DNA from: Bacillota bacterium
GTDB taxonomy: Bacteria; Bacillota; Clostridia; Oscillospirales; Oscillospiraceae
DNA: 36,013 bases
Assembly (NCBI GenBank): GCA_030529825.1
Contig: JAUMWD010000016.1
Span: forward strand, 1 to 36,013
Direction of reading: 5' to 3'
Below the pieces are notes generated by a model that did no database searches, was not told where the DNA came from, and saw only the letters and a list, made by a program, of their open reading frames with translations. The position numbers were made by a program, and so were the translations under genes. The first letter of the stretch is position 1. Each line of letters starts with the position of its first letter. Positions 15,279 to 22,802 of the stretch are shown piece by piece.

Positions 15279-15644
15279 CTTTTTTGCAGGAACGATTTCC
15301 AGCCAATATCCGTCGAGGTCTTCCAGAAAATATATGCCCATGGTGGGATTCTCATAGCAGATTGCGCCCATTTCCTCATGCTTTTTGTGGGCGGCCTCAA
15401 AATCATCCACAATAAACGCAAGGTGATATTCCTGCTCACCCAAGTCATAGGGCTCGGTACGGTCACGCAGCCATGTAAGCTCCAATGTGAAATCAGATTC
15501 ACCGTCGCCGAGATATACAATTTTGAAGCTTCCGTCGGAGGCCTCCTTTTCTCTTACAGGCTTTAACCCCAAAGCTTCATCATAAAACGCAAGACTCTTT
15601 TCAAGGTCAAACACATTGAAATTGAAGTGGTTGAATTTAAACAT
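15267..15644 (-). CDS. Glyoxalase I/VOC-family protein
   Basis: 125 residues; GGAGG before 15644 fixes the start at MFKFNHFNFNVFDLEKS. The two beta-alpha-beta repeats of the VOC fold are clear: HFNFNVFDLEKSLAFYDEALGL and YHLAFIVDDFEAAHKKHEEMG, ending in YFLEDLDGYWLEIV. Probable metal ligands are His6, a Glu near ELTW, His in YHLAF and Glu in WLEIV, the usual pattern of lactoylglutathione lyase. It may detoxify methylglyoxal, although Firmicutes of this kind often lack glutathione, so the true thiol or substrate is open. Confidence 0.85.
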   Translation of the reverse strand: MFKFNHFNFNVFDLEKSLAFYDEALGLKPVREKEASDGSFKIVYLGDGESDFTLELTWLRDRTEPYDLGEQEYHLAFIVDDFEAAHKKHEEMGAICYENPTMGIYFLEDLDGYWLEIVPAKKKHP

Positions 15645-15665
15645 ATCCGTACCTCCTTTTTCTTT

Positions 15666-15695
15666 ATTATAAAATATCCCCCACACACTTGTCAA
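15666..15695 (-). promoter_or_regulatory. Promoter of the glyoxalase-family gene
   Basis: On the minus strand TTGACA (15695-15690), 18 bases, TATAAT (15671-15666). Confidence 0.7.
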
Positions 15696-15702
15696 AAAGA
15701 TA

Positions 15703-15731
15703 TTGGAATTGCGGAAGATTTATTTTATAAT
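15703..15731 (+). promoter_or_regulatory. Promoter of the glycogen operon
   Basis: TTGGAA (15703-15708), 17 bases, TATAAT (15726-15731), 30 bases before the glgB ATG and back to back with the glyoxalase promoter. Confidence 0.6.
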
Positions 15732-15761
15732 AGTATATTAGAAATAATATGGAGATGCGCT

Positions 15762-17654
15762 ATGTACTCTGAGCTTATAAAAAAATACATACCCGAAGCG
15801 GACATATATCTCTTCAACACAGGTAACGCCCGAAAGGCCTGGCTGCTTTTCGGCTGTAATTATATTGAGGAAATCGAAATGCATCGCTTTGTCGTTTGGG
15901 CGCCCAACGCCGAAAATGTCAGCCTTGTGGGTGATTTTAACGGCTGGGACGACACCGCCACGCCCATGCAGAGGCACGGAGATATTTGGTGCGCTTTTGT
16001 GAGCGGTTTACATAACGGAGAACTCTACAAATACTGTATTACACAAAAGGGCGGCAAAAAGGTACTGAAGGCAGATCCCTTTGCCGCATGGTCCCAGACA
16101 GATATTGAAACCGCCTCAAGGGTATGGACGGGCTCATATATTCAGAAGCACACAGAGTCATATAGCGCCGAAAACGAACCAATTAATATTTATGAAGTGC
16201 ATCTCGGCTCTTGGAAAACCGACGAAAACGGAAAGGTCAACTACCGTCAGGCAGGAAAAGAGCTTGCAGAATACTGCCGCGAAATGCACTACACTCATGT
16301 GGAGTTTCTTCCGCTTACGGAATATCCCTATCCCCCCTCCTGGGGCTATCAGGTCACAGGCTACTACGCCCCCACAAGCCGCTACGGAAATCCCGATGAG
16401 TTTGCGGAAATGGTTGACATAATTCGCGCATACGGTATTGGTGTCATAATGGATTGGGTGCCTGCACATTTCCCGAGAGATGAGCATGGGCTTGCCGAAT
16501 TTGACGGTACGCGTCTATATGAGTGTAAGGAAGAGCGCATGGCCAGCCATCCCGAATGGGGTACGCTGATTTTCGACTATGCTCTCCCCGAGGTGCAAAG
16601 CTTCCTTATTTCCTCTGCCTGCTCGTTTATTGAGCGCTACCGCGTTGACGGCATTCGCGTTGACGCGGTGTCCTCCATGCTCTACCTCAACTACGGACGC
16701 AAGAACGGAGAATACACTCCCAATAAGGACGGCGGCAATATCAATCTAGGTGCAGTTGAGTTTTTGCAGAAGCTCAACACTGCCCTTCACTCCCTCGACC
16801 GCAGGGTGATCACAATCGCCGAGGAGTCCAGCGCATTTCCCAAAATTACGGGTGAGGTATCCCACGGTGGTTTAGGCTTCGACTTCAAATGGGATATGGG
16901 CTACATGCACGACACCCTTGACTATTTTTCTCTGGATCCTCTGTTCCGCAAGGGTAGTCACGACAAAATCACCTTCTCCATGATGTACGCATTTTCGGAG
17001 AAGTTCATTCTGGCATATTCTCACGACGAGGTTGTCCACGGCAAAAAATCCATGCTGGACAAGATGTTCGGAAGCTATGAGCAGAAGTTTGCCGCATTGC
17101 GTACCCTCTACGGTCTGCAATATGCTCATCCCGGCAAAAAGCTCACCTTCATGGGCTCGGAATTCGGCCAGTTCATCGAATGGGACTACAGAAAAGGCCT
17201 TGACTGGCTGCTTCTCGACTATCCCATGCACAAAGCAATGCAGGAATACTGCAGGGCGCTGAACGCCGTATATGTCTCTTCTCCCCCGCTTTATCGCATA
17301 GACAACTCCTGGGACGGTTTCCGGTGGCTTAATGTTAACGAGAAAAACCGCAGTGCCATAGCTTTCATGCGCACTGACGGAAATAAATATATTATATGTG
17401 CCTGCAATTTCATTCCCACGGAGCATATAGGCTTTGTGGCAGGCCTTCCCGCAGCCGGAGCTCTGCGCGAAATTTTCTCCTCTGATGATGTGAAGTACGG
17501 CGGAAATGGTTTACATAATTCGAATTTAATCATGAGCCGTCCCGAAGCCTTCTGCGAATTTCCACACAGCGCAAGGCTCAATCTTCCACCCTTGAGCTGT
17601 GTATATTTTGAATTTATTCCCGAAAGGACTGACCTTAATGAAGAAGGACTTTAA
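15762..17654 (+). CDS. glgB: 1,4-alpha-glucan branching enzyme
   Basis: 630 residues from ATG 15762, with GGAG seven bases upstream. An N-terminal CBM48 domain (FVVWAPNAENVSLVGDFNGWD) precedes a GH13 barrel. Catalytic residues are visible: nucleophile Asp in DGIRVDAVSSMLY, acid/base Glu in ITIAEESSAFP, and the transition-state Asp in YSHDEVVHGKKSM. GMGSEFGQ-type wording appears as FMGSEFGQFIEWDY. It moves short glucan chains to alpha-1,6 positions to branch glycogen. It is the first gene of an operon; glgA begins 17 bases before its stop codon. Two copies of the dispersed 10-mer lie within it. Confidence 0.96.
   Translation: MYSELIKKYIPEADIYLFNTGNARKAWLLFGCNYIEEIEMHRFVVWAPNAENVSLVGDFNGWDDTATPMQRHGDIWCAFVSGLHNGELYKYCITQKGGKKVLKADPFAAWSQTDIETASRVWTGSYIQKHTESYSAENEPINIYEVHLGSWKTDENGKVNYRQAGKELAEYCREMHYTHVEFLPLTEYPYPPSWGYQVTGYYAPTSRYGNPDEFAEMVDIIRAYGIGVIMDWVPAHFPRDEHGLAEFDGTRLYECKEERMASHPEWGTLIFDYALPEVQSFLISSACSFIERYRVDGIRVDAVSSMLYLNYGRKNGEYTPNKDGGNINLGAVEFLQKLNTALHSLDRRVITIAEESSAFPKITGEVSHGGLGFDFKWDMGYMHDTLDYFSLDPLFRKGSHDKITFSMMYAFSEKFILAYSHDEVVHGKKSMLDKMFGSYEQKFAALRTLYGLQYAHPGKKLTFMGSEFGQFIEWDYRKGLDWLLLDYPMHKAMQEYCRALNAVYVSSPPLYRIDNSWDGFRWLNVNEKNRSAIAFMRTDGNKYIICACNFIPTEHIGFVAGLPAAGALREIFSSDDVKYGGNGLHNSNLIMSRPEAFCEFPHSARLNLPPLSCVYFEFIPERTDLNEEGL
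16006..16015 (-). repeat. TTATGTAAAC dispersed 10-mer, copy 6
   Basis: Inside glgB, antisense to it; the gene encodes Gly-Leu-His-Asn across the word. Confidence 0.8.
17509..17518 (-). repeat. TTATGTAAAC dispersed 10-mer, copy 7
   Basis: Inside glgB near its end; the gene again encodes Gly-Leu-His-Asn. Confidence 0.8.
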
Positions 17655-19113
17655 GGAAATACTGAAGCAGCGCGGTCTCGGCAGTATGCCGAAGGTTCTG
17701 CTGGCCGCGGCAGAATGCGCGCCCCTCTCTAAAACCGGCGGTCTTGCGGATGTGGTGGGTACTCTTCCCAAGGCTCTGAAAAATCTCAAAATCGACGCCC
17801 GGGTAATAACCCCATACCACCGCTGCATCAAGAACAAATACGCCGACCGTGTAGAGCATATGTTTGATTTTTATGTAAACCTCGGTTGGCGCACACAATA
17901 CTGCGGCATTGAAAGACTTGAGCTTGACGGCGTAACGGTTTATCTCGTGGACAACGAGTTCTACTACGGTGACAAGATATATAAGGGCGGCTACGAAGAG
18001 GGTGAGCAATACGCCTTCTTCTGCCGTGCGGTGCTGGATGCACTTCCCAATTTAGGTTTTGAGCCGCAGGTCATCCATTGCAACGACTGGCACACCGCCA
18101 TGATTCCCATGCTGGCTAAAACCCAGTATGATGGCATGCAAAGCCGCTGCAAGTTCCTTTTGACCATTCATAACATAGCATTTCAGGGCAAATACGGCTT
18201 TGATTATGTTCAGGACCTGCTTGGCGTTGACGACAAATACTACACCCCTGAATTTATGGAAATGGACGGCTGTGCCAACTTCCTAAAGGCAGGCTGTGTT
18301 TTTGCCGACCGCATCAACACCGTCAGCCCCACTTATTCGGAGGAGATTAAAACCGCCTATTTCGGTGAAGGTCTTGAGGGCATACTTAACGCCCGTTCAA
18401 ACGAGCTTTCCGGTATCATAAACGGCATTGATGTAAAGTCCTTCAATCCCCATTCAGACTCCGCCATCACCGCCCGCTATGACAAGGGCCATCTAAAGGG
18501 CAAAAAATTATGTAAACTTCAATTCCAGAAAGACATGGGGCTTGAGGTGCGTGAGGATGTTCCCCTGTTTGTCATGTGCACACGCATGACGGAGCAGAAA
18601 GGCTTTGCATTGGTTGAGCGTATGCTTGACGAGCTTATGATGTATAACGATATGCAGTTTATGCTTCTCGGCACAGGCGACAAGCACTTTGAGGACTTCA
18701 TGCGTCAGGCGGAGTTCAAATATCCGGGCAGGCTCTGCGCATATATCGGCTACAACGAGGAGCTGGCTCACAGGGTATATGCTGCAGGTGATTTTTACCT
18801 CATGCCCTCCCGCTTTGAGCCCTGCGGTCTGTCGCAGATGATTGCCATGCGCTATGGCACGCTTCCCGTTGTGCGGGAAACCGGCGGACTCAAGGATTCC
18901 GTCAAGCCCTACAACAAATTCACCGGCGAAGGCACGGGCTTTTCCTTTGCCGATTTTAACGCCCACGAAATGAAGGATGCCATGCTTTTAGCCATGGACT
19001 GCTACCGCAAGCCGGAGCTTATGAAGTCACTTATCCGTCAGGCCATGGAAACTGATTTCAGTTTTTCACGCTCGGCTGAAGAATACGCACAGCTATACCT
19101 ATGGATGTTATAA
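17638..19113 (+). CDS. glgA: Glycogen synthase (GT5, probably ADP-glucose)
   Basis: 491 residues from ATG 17638, preceded by AAAGGA; it overlaps glgB by 17 bp. The GT5 signature KVLLAAAECAPLSKTGGLADVVGTLPKAL contains the KTGGL loop that binds the nucleotide sugar. HCNDWHTAMIP, the LTIHNIAFQG segment, MCTRMTEQKGF and the C-terminal PSRFEPCGLSQMIAMRYGTLPVVRETGGL are all intact. It elongates alpha-1,4 glucan chains from a glucose nucleotide. glgC/glgD, which would make ADP-glucose, are not in the window. The next gene overlaps its end by 13 bp, so the three are translationally coupled. Confidence 0.96.
   Translation: MKKDFKEILKQRGLGSMPKVLLAAAECAPLSKTGGLADVVGTLPKALKNLKIDARVITPYHRCIKNKYADRVEHMFDFYVNLGWRTQYCGIERLELDGVTVYLVDNEFYYGDKIYKGGYEEGEQYAFFCRAVLDALPNLGFEPQVIHCNDWHTAMIPMLAKTQYDGMQSRCKFLLTIHNIAFQGKYGFDYVQDLLGVDDKYYTPEFMEMDGCANFLKAGCVFADRINTVSPTYSEEIKTAYFGEGLEGILNARSNELSGIINGIDVKSFNPHSDSAITARYDKGHLKGKKLCKLQFQKDMGLEVREDVPLFVMCTRMTEQKGFALVERMLDELMMYNDMQFMLLGTGDKHFEDFMRQAEFKYPGRLCAYIGYNEELAHRVYAAGDFYLMPSRFEPCGLSQMIAMRYGTLPVVRETGGLKDSVKPYNKFTGEGTGFSFADFNAHEMKDAMLLAMDCYRKPELMKSLIRQAMETDFSFSRSAEEYAQLYLWML
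17871..17880 (+). repeat. TTATGTAAAC dispersed 10-mer, copy 8
   Basis: Inside glgA, sense; encodes Tyr-Val-Asn-Leu. Confidence 0.8.
18508..18517 (+). repeat. TTATGTAAAC dispersed 10-mer, copy 9
   Basis: Inside glgA, sense, but in another frame: TTA TGT AAA C encodes Leu-Cys-Lys. Confidence 0.8.
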
Positions 19114-21323
19114 AACGAAAAGCTTATACCTACGGCGGCTATGAGGAGCTGTGGACGGAGGATTACAGGCTCTCAATCCGCTATGAACGGCCCAGAGAGT
19201 ATGAAATGGAGCTCCGCAACGGTGTATGGCAGTCAGAGCTTGTACTTAATCCTCTCATGGAAAAGTATCTGCGCTCCAGCGTCGCTGTGTCTTTTGCCGC
19301 CGAAAAATGCGATTATTTCGCCATGCCGTTACAGGAAATCGGCCGCTTTATCCCCGATACACGGGATCTTCTGCCGGAGGAGCTTTTCCGGTTCCTCATG
19401 GATGACCGAGGCTTTGGCATGGAGGATGCCCTGTCGGTGCTTATCAAGGTATTCGGCAAAGCGCTGTGCAGTTTACCCGTCAAGGATTGGCTATACGATA
19501 TGCAGCCTCGGACCGCAGCCTTAAACAAGGTGCTTCGAGAAGCGCTGTCAACGCGTTCCATTGTCATTCATGAGCCCTTTAGTGAAGACTTCCGCACGCC
19601 CTCTGGAGCTGTGGAGGAGGGCACGGAAATTCGTTTTTCCGTCTTTGTTCCCGGAAATACCGATGGGGTATCCATGCACATATGGGGTGAGGATTTCTGC
19701 CGCGATATTTCCATGGAAAGACAAGGTGATCGCTTTTTCTGCCGATTTGCGCCTCCGTCAGCCGCCGTATATTTCTATACCTTTATCCATAACGGCGGCG
19801 AAACAGAGGCATTTCAGCTAACCGCATACCGCAAGGGCTTTGAAACCCCCGAATGGTTCAGAAACGGCATCATGTACCAGATCTTCCCCGACCGTTTTGG
19901 TTTCGGTGAGGATGTAAGCGACGGAATTGCGTATCACCGCAGCTTGGGACAATCGCCCGAGCTGCACAAAAGCATAACCGAGCCTGTGAAGTGGCAGGCA
20001 CGGCAGGGAGAAGCGGACTATTCCCCCGACGATTTTTACGGCGGTACTTTGAAGGGCATTACCGCAAAGCTCCCCTATCTGAAAAGTCTCGGCGTAAGTG
20101 TTCTGTATCTCAACCCCATTGCCGAGGCGCGGTCAAATCATCGCTACGATACGGCAAACTATGAAAGAGTTGATCCCATTTTAGGCTCGAATTTAGATTA
20201 TGTAAACCTTTGTAAAGAGGCGGACGGCTTCGGCATACGCATAATCAACGACGGCGTCTATTCCCATACGGGAGCAGATAGCATATACTTCAACAGATAT
20301 AACAATTATGTAAACCTCGGTGCCTGTCAGGGCAAGGCTTCTCCCTATTATGATTGGTACGACTTCGGCGATTTTCCCGAAAAGTACCGATGTTGGTGGG
20401 GATTTAAGGAGCTCCCCGAGGTTGACGAGCTTAATTCTGCATGGCAGAGCTATATTGTCAGCGGCGAAAACAGCATTGTGAAAAGCTGGCTTCGCAGCGG
20501 CGCCTCCGGCTGGCGCATCGATGTTGCAGACGAGCTCCCCGACGAAGTACTTTCGCTTATCCGCAAAGCCGCAAAAGAGGAAAAAAGTGATGCGGTAATC
20601 ATCGGTGAGGTTTGGGAAGATGCAATTCTCAAGGAAGAACAAGGCCACAGGCGCAGATATGCCCTCGGCGACGCCCTTGACTCCGTCATGAACTACCCCT
20701 TCCGTGATGCAGTGCTTGATTTTGCCACGGGCAAAACCGATTCATACGCATTGAAGGCTTTTCTTTTGCATCAAAAGTTTAACTACCCCAAGCCCATGTA
20801 CGAGGCTCTCATGAACATACTCGGCTCCCACGATGTGGAGCGTCTGCACAGCTATCTGGCTTTGGGAAGAGATTGCAAGCATATGAGCCGCACAGAGCAG
20901 GCCGCCATGAGCTTTGACCGTGATTCCTGCGAAAAAGCAACGGAGCTTCAAATGCTATGTGCCGCTATTCAGTACACCGTTCCCGGCATTCCCTGCCTTT
21001 ACTACGGCGATGAGGAGTGTCTTGACGGCGGGCGTGACCCATTTAACCGCGCACCCTTTGAGCCAAAGCAGGAAAAGCTCCATAGCTACTACGCAAAGCT
21101 CGGCGCCATACGCAATCGGTATTCAGCACTGCACAGCGGTGAGCTTTGCGTTGAAACCCCGTCGCCTGATGTTCTGCATATCATCAGAAAAAACCTCGAG
21201 GAAAAAATCGTATGCGTCATTAACCGCAGCAATTCTTTCTGCACCTACGAAAACGGCTATCCCCTGCTAAAGAAGAGCAACAGCATTTCACCTAATTCCG
21301 CAGAAATATTCATAATAAAATAG
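19101..21323 (+). CDS. GH13 alpha-glucan hydrolase with unusual N-terminal extension
   Basis: 740 residues. A GH13 barrel starts near 256 (GIMYQIFPDRFGFG). Catalytic residues are present: nucleophile Asp474 (GWRIDVADEL), acid/base Glu503 (IIGEVWED) and Asp578 (LGSHDVERL). Region I reads DGVYSHTG, with Ser where most members have Asn. An Ig-like N-domain of the neopullulanase/cyclomaltodextrinase kind lies at about 155-250. The first 150 or so residues look mostly helical and I do not recognise them. It should hydrolyse alpha-1,4 (perhaps alpha-1,6) glucan bonds. There is no signal peptide, so it acts in the cytoplasm, fitting glycogen trimming or maltodextrin use with glgB and glgA. Confidence 0.88.
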   Translation: MDVIKRKAYTYGGYEELWTEDYRLSIRYERPREYEMELRNGVWQSELVLNPLMEKYLRSSVAVSFAAEKCDYFAMPLQEIGRFIPDTRDLLPEELFRFLMDDRGFGMEDALSVLIKVFGKALCSLPVKDWLYDMQPRTAALNKVLREALSTRSIVIHEPFSEDFRTPSGAVEEGTEIRFSVFVPGNTDGVSMHIWGEDFCRDISMERQGDRFFCRFAPPSAAVYFYTFIHNGGETEAFQLTAYRKGFETPEWFRNGIMYQIFPDRFGFGEDVSDGIAYHRSLGQSPELHKSITEPVKWQARQGEADYSPDDFYGGTLKGITAKLPYLKSLGVSVLYLNPIAEARSNHRYDTANYERVDPILGSNLDYVNLCKEADGFGIRIINDGVYSHTGADSIYFNRYNNYVNLGACQGKASPYYDWYDFGDFPEKYRCWWGFKELPEVDELNSAWQSYIVSGENSIVKSWLRSGASGWRIDVADELPDEVLSLIRKAAKEEKSDAVIIGEVWEDAILKEEQGHRRRYALGDALDSVMNYPFRDAVLDFATGKTDSYALKAFLLHQKFNYPKPMYEALMNILGSHDVERLHSYLALGRDCKHMSRTEQAAMSFDRDSCEKATELQMLCAAIQYTVPGIPCLYYGDEECLDGGRDPFNRAPFEPKQEKLHSYYAKLGAIRNRYSALHSGELCVETPSPDVLHIIRKNLEEKIVCVINRSNSFCTYENGYPLLKKSNSISPNSAEIFIIK
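20198..20207 (+). repeat. TTATGTAAAC dispersed 10-mer, copy 10
   Basis: Inside the GH13 gene, sense; encodes Tyr-Val-Asn-Leu. Confidence 0.8.
20306..20315 (+). repeat. TTATGTAAAC dispersed 10-mer, copy 11
   Basis: Inside the GH13 gene, 108 bp from copy 10; encodes Tyr-Val-Asn-Leu. Confidence 0.8.
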
Positions 21324-21356
21324 AAACAGCACGGTGCATAAGCACCGTGCTGTTTC
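21323..21356 (+). terminator. Terminator of the glgB-glgA-GH13 operon
   Basis: Perfect 15-bp arms (21323-21337, 21342-21356) with loop ATAA, directly after the stop codon. Confidence 0.9.
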
Positions 21357-21427
21357 TTTGGGGGTTGGTGTGAAAGATAATTATAAAAAGAGAGGAGTAA
21401 GAATGGAAAGCTAAAAGCTTTTATCTG

Positions 21428-21856
21428 TCAGTTAATCTCCAGTCGTCTTGCCGCCGGAGTTTCGGGAGTCTTGCGGGGCATGGTGAGCTTCAGAACGCCG
21501 TCGCTATATTCTGCGCTGATGGCATCGGTGTCGATACCGCGGACATTGAAGCTGCGTGTATAAGATCCATAGAAGCGTTCGCGGCGGATGTAATTGGTTT
21601 CGCCGCCGTCCTCGGTTTCTTCCTTGCGTTCAGCGCTGATGGTGAGGGAGTCCTTCTCCAGGTCAATGCTGATGTCTTCCTTCTTGAAGCCGGGAAGCTC
21701 GGCCTCAAGAGTATAGACTCCGTCCTTCTCGCTGATATCGGTGCGGAAAGCATTTACTGCTCCGTCATTCCAGAAGCTGCGGGTCATTTCCTCCATTTCT
21801 CTGAAGGGGTTGTAAGCAGATACACGGCGGAAGCCGTAAGGCATAATTTCGAACAT
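21428..21856 (-). CDS. Small heat-shock protein, Hsp20/alpha-crystallin family
   Basis: 142 residues; AAGGAGG before 21856 sets the start at MFEIMPYGFRR. The alpha-crystallin domain is clear: AFRTDISEKDGVYTLEAELPGFKKEDISIDLEKDSLTISAERKEE, then RSFNVRGIDTDAISAEYSDGVLKLTMPRK (the A-x-x-x-x-GVL signature). It is an ATP-independent holdase that keeps unfolding proteins soluble. A CIRCE element lies about 136 bases upstream, so HrcA repression is likely. The gene is convergent with the glycogen operon. Confidence 0.95.
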   Translation of the reverse strand: MFEIMPYGFRRVSAYNPFREMEEMTRSFWNDGAVNAFRTDISEKDGVYTLEAELPGFKKEDISIDLEKDSLTISAERKEETEDGGETNYIRRERFYGSYTRSFNVRGIDTDAISAEYSDGVLKLTMPRKTPETPAARRLEIN

Positions 21857-21991
21857 ATTATTTTCCTCCTTGAAATCGTTGCAGCCAAACACTGTTTTGT
21901 TTGATTGCTTATAACTTTTGTTTCTTGTTGTATATAAAATACCACGAAATTATGAACATTTATAGTGTATTTTATGAATAATATATGAATT

Positions 21992-22018
21992 TTGGCACTC
22001 GTTCGCGCAGAGTGCTAA
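21992..22018 (-). promoter_or_regulatory. CIRCE element (HrcA operator) upstream of hsp20
   Basis: TTGGCACTC (21992-22000), nine bases, GAGTGCTAA (22010-22018). It matches the CIRCE consensus TTAGCACTC-N9-GAGTGCTAA at 17 of 18 positions. The nearest downstream gene on either strand is hsp20. I could not define the promoter boxes around it with confidence. Confidence 0.88.
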
Positions 22019-22033
22019 TTTGCTGATAAACAG

Positions 22034-22060
22034 AAACCGCCATACACAGTATGGCGGTTT
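22034..22060 (-). terminator. Terminator of the secreted membrane-anchored protein gene
   Basis: Perfect 11-bp arms (22034-22044, 22050-22060) around CACAG, ten bases beyond the stop codon at 22071. Confidence 0.8.
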
Positions 22061-22070
22061 TCACTACACA

Positions 22071-22715
22071 TTATTCACCTTTTTTATTCAGCGCCTTATG
22101 CTTAATCAAAACATAAGCCACAAGAGCCAAAGCACCAACGGCAATGGCAATGCTTGAGTAAACAATTGCGTTGTTGTAGGTATTTGAAACCGTAATCGCT
22201 TCATCCGGTCGCTGCGGTACAGTCGTAACCGCCGGCGATTCAATCGCTTCCGTTTCCTCGGGTTCCTCCGTAGGTACAGGTATAGGGTCCGGAATCATAG
22301 GATGAGGAGGAACTACCAAGGGAAGCTCAAAAGCCGGAGTTCCGTCCTTGAATCGCAGGTCAGTCATAAGAACCCAGCCAATGAATTCAGTACTTTCACC
22401 TGTTTCCGCATCGGTTGTGGTTACCGACACTCTTCCCCAGGGAATTTCGTCCATGTATTTCACCTGGTAATCCACAAGCACACCTGTGTTATTATCAAGC
22501 AGCAGGTACTGCCCATCCAGCTCACAGGCAGGTGTTTCCCACACGACAACATATCCCGCATCATTGCAGGTGTAATAAATATTGCCATCCTCAATAAGAT
22601 TTGCAGGATCATCCCAGGGATCAGCTACAGGTTTCAATGGCAAATCCGCAAGAGCCGTACCCGATATGGAAAGCATTATTATAATCGCAAGCGCAAATGT
22701 AAGAAGTTTCTTCAT
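22071..22715 (-). CDS. Secreted membrane-anchored protein, possible SH3-like domain
   Basis: 214 residues. A signal peptide (MKKLLTFALAIIIMLSISGTALA) is followed by a domain of about 100 residues (YYTCNDAGYVVVWETPACELDGQYLLLDNNTGVLV...WGRVSV...FIGWVLMTDL). This has the look of a bacterial SH3-type domain, judged by the repeated WGRV and GWV patterns. A Pro/Glu/Thr-rich stalk (about 135-175) leads to a C-terminal membrane helix (roughly 184-204) and a short Lys-rich tail. The domain would be displayed outside the cell. A related role in wall binding is possible but not shown. It has its own promoter and terminator. Confidence 0.65.
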   Translation of the reverse strand: MKKLLTFALAIIIMLSISGTALADLPLKPVADPWDDPANLIEDGNIYYTCNDAGYVVVWETPACELDGQYLLLDNNTGVLVDYQVKYMDEIPWGRVSVTTTDAETGESTEFIGWVLMTDLRFKDGTPAFELPLVVPPHPMIPDPIPVPTEEPEETEAIESPAVTTVPQRPDEAITVSNTYNNAIVYSSIAIAVGALALVAYVLIKHKALNKKGE

Positions 22716-22753
22716 ATTTCTGCCTCCGAACTATTTCACGCACAAACGAAGGC

Positions 22754-22759
22754 ATTATA
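22754..22759 (-). promoter_or_regulatory. Extended -10 promoter of the secreted protein gene
   Basis: On the minus strand TG-N-TATAAT, with only a weak -35 (TTTAAA) 17 bases upstream. Confidence 0.5.
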
Positions 22760-22802
22760 GCACACATATGCAGAAATTTAAAGTATAAATTTGTAAATTA
22801 GC

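Noticed and set aside
21402-21413. Tiny plus-strand open frame (ATG GAA AGC TAA) with GAGGAG upstream
   Set aside because: Only three codons, after the glycogen operon terminator, with no sign of function beyond a chance ribosome-site match.
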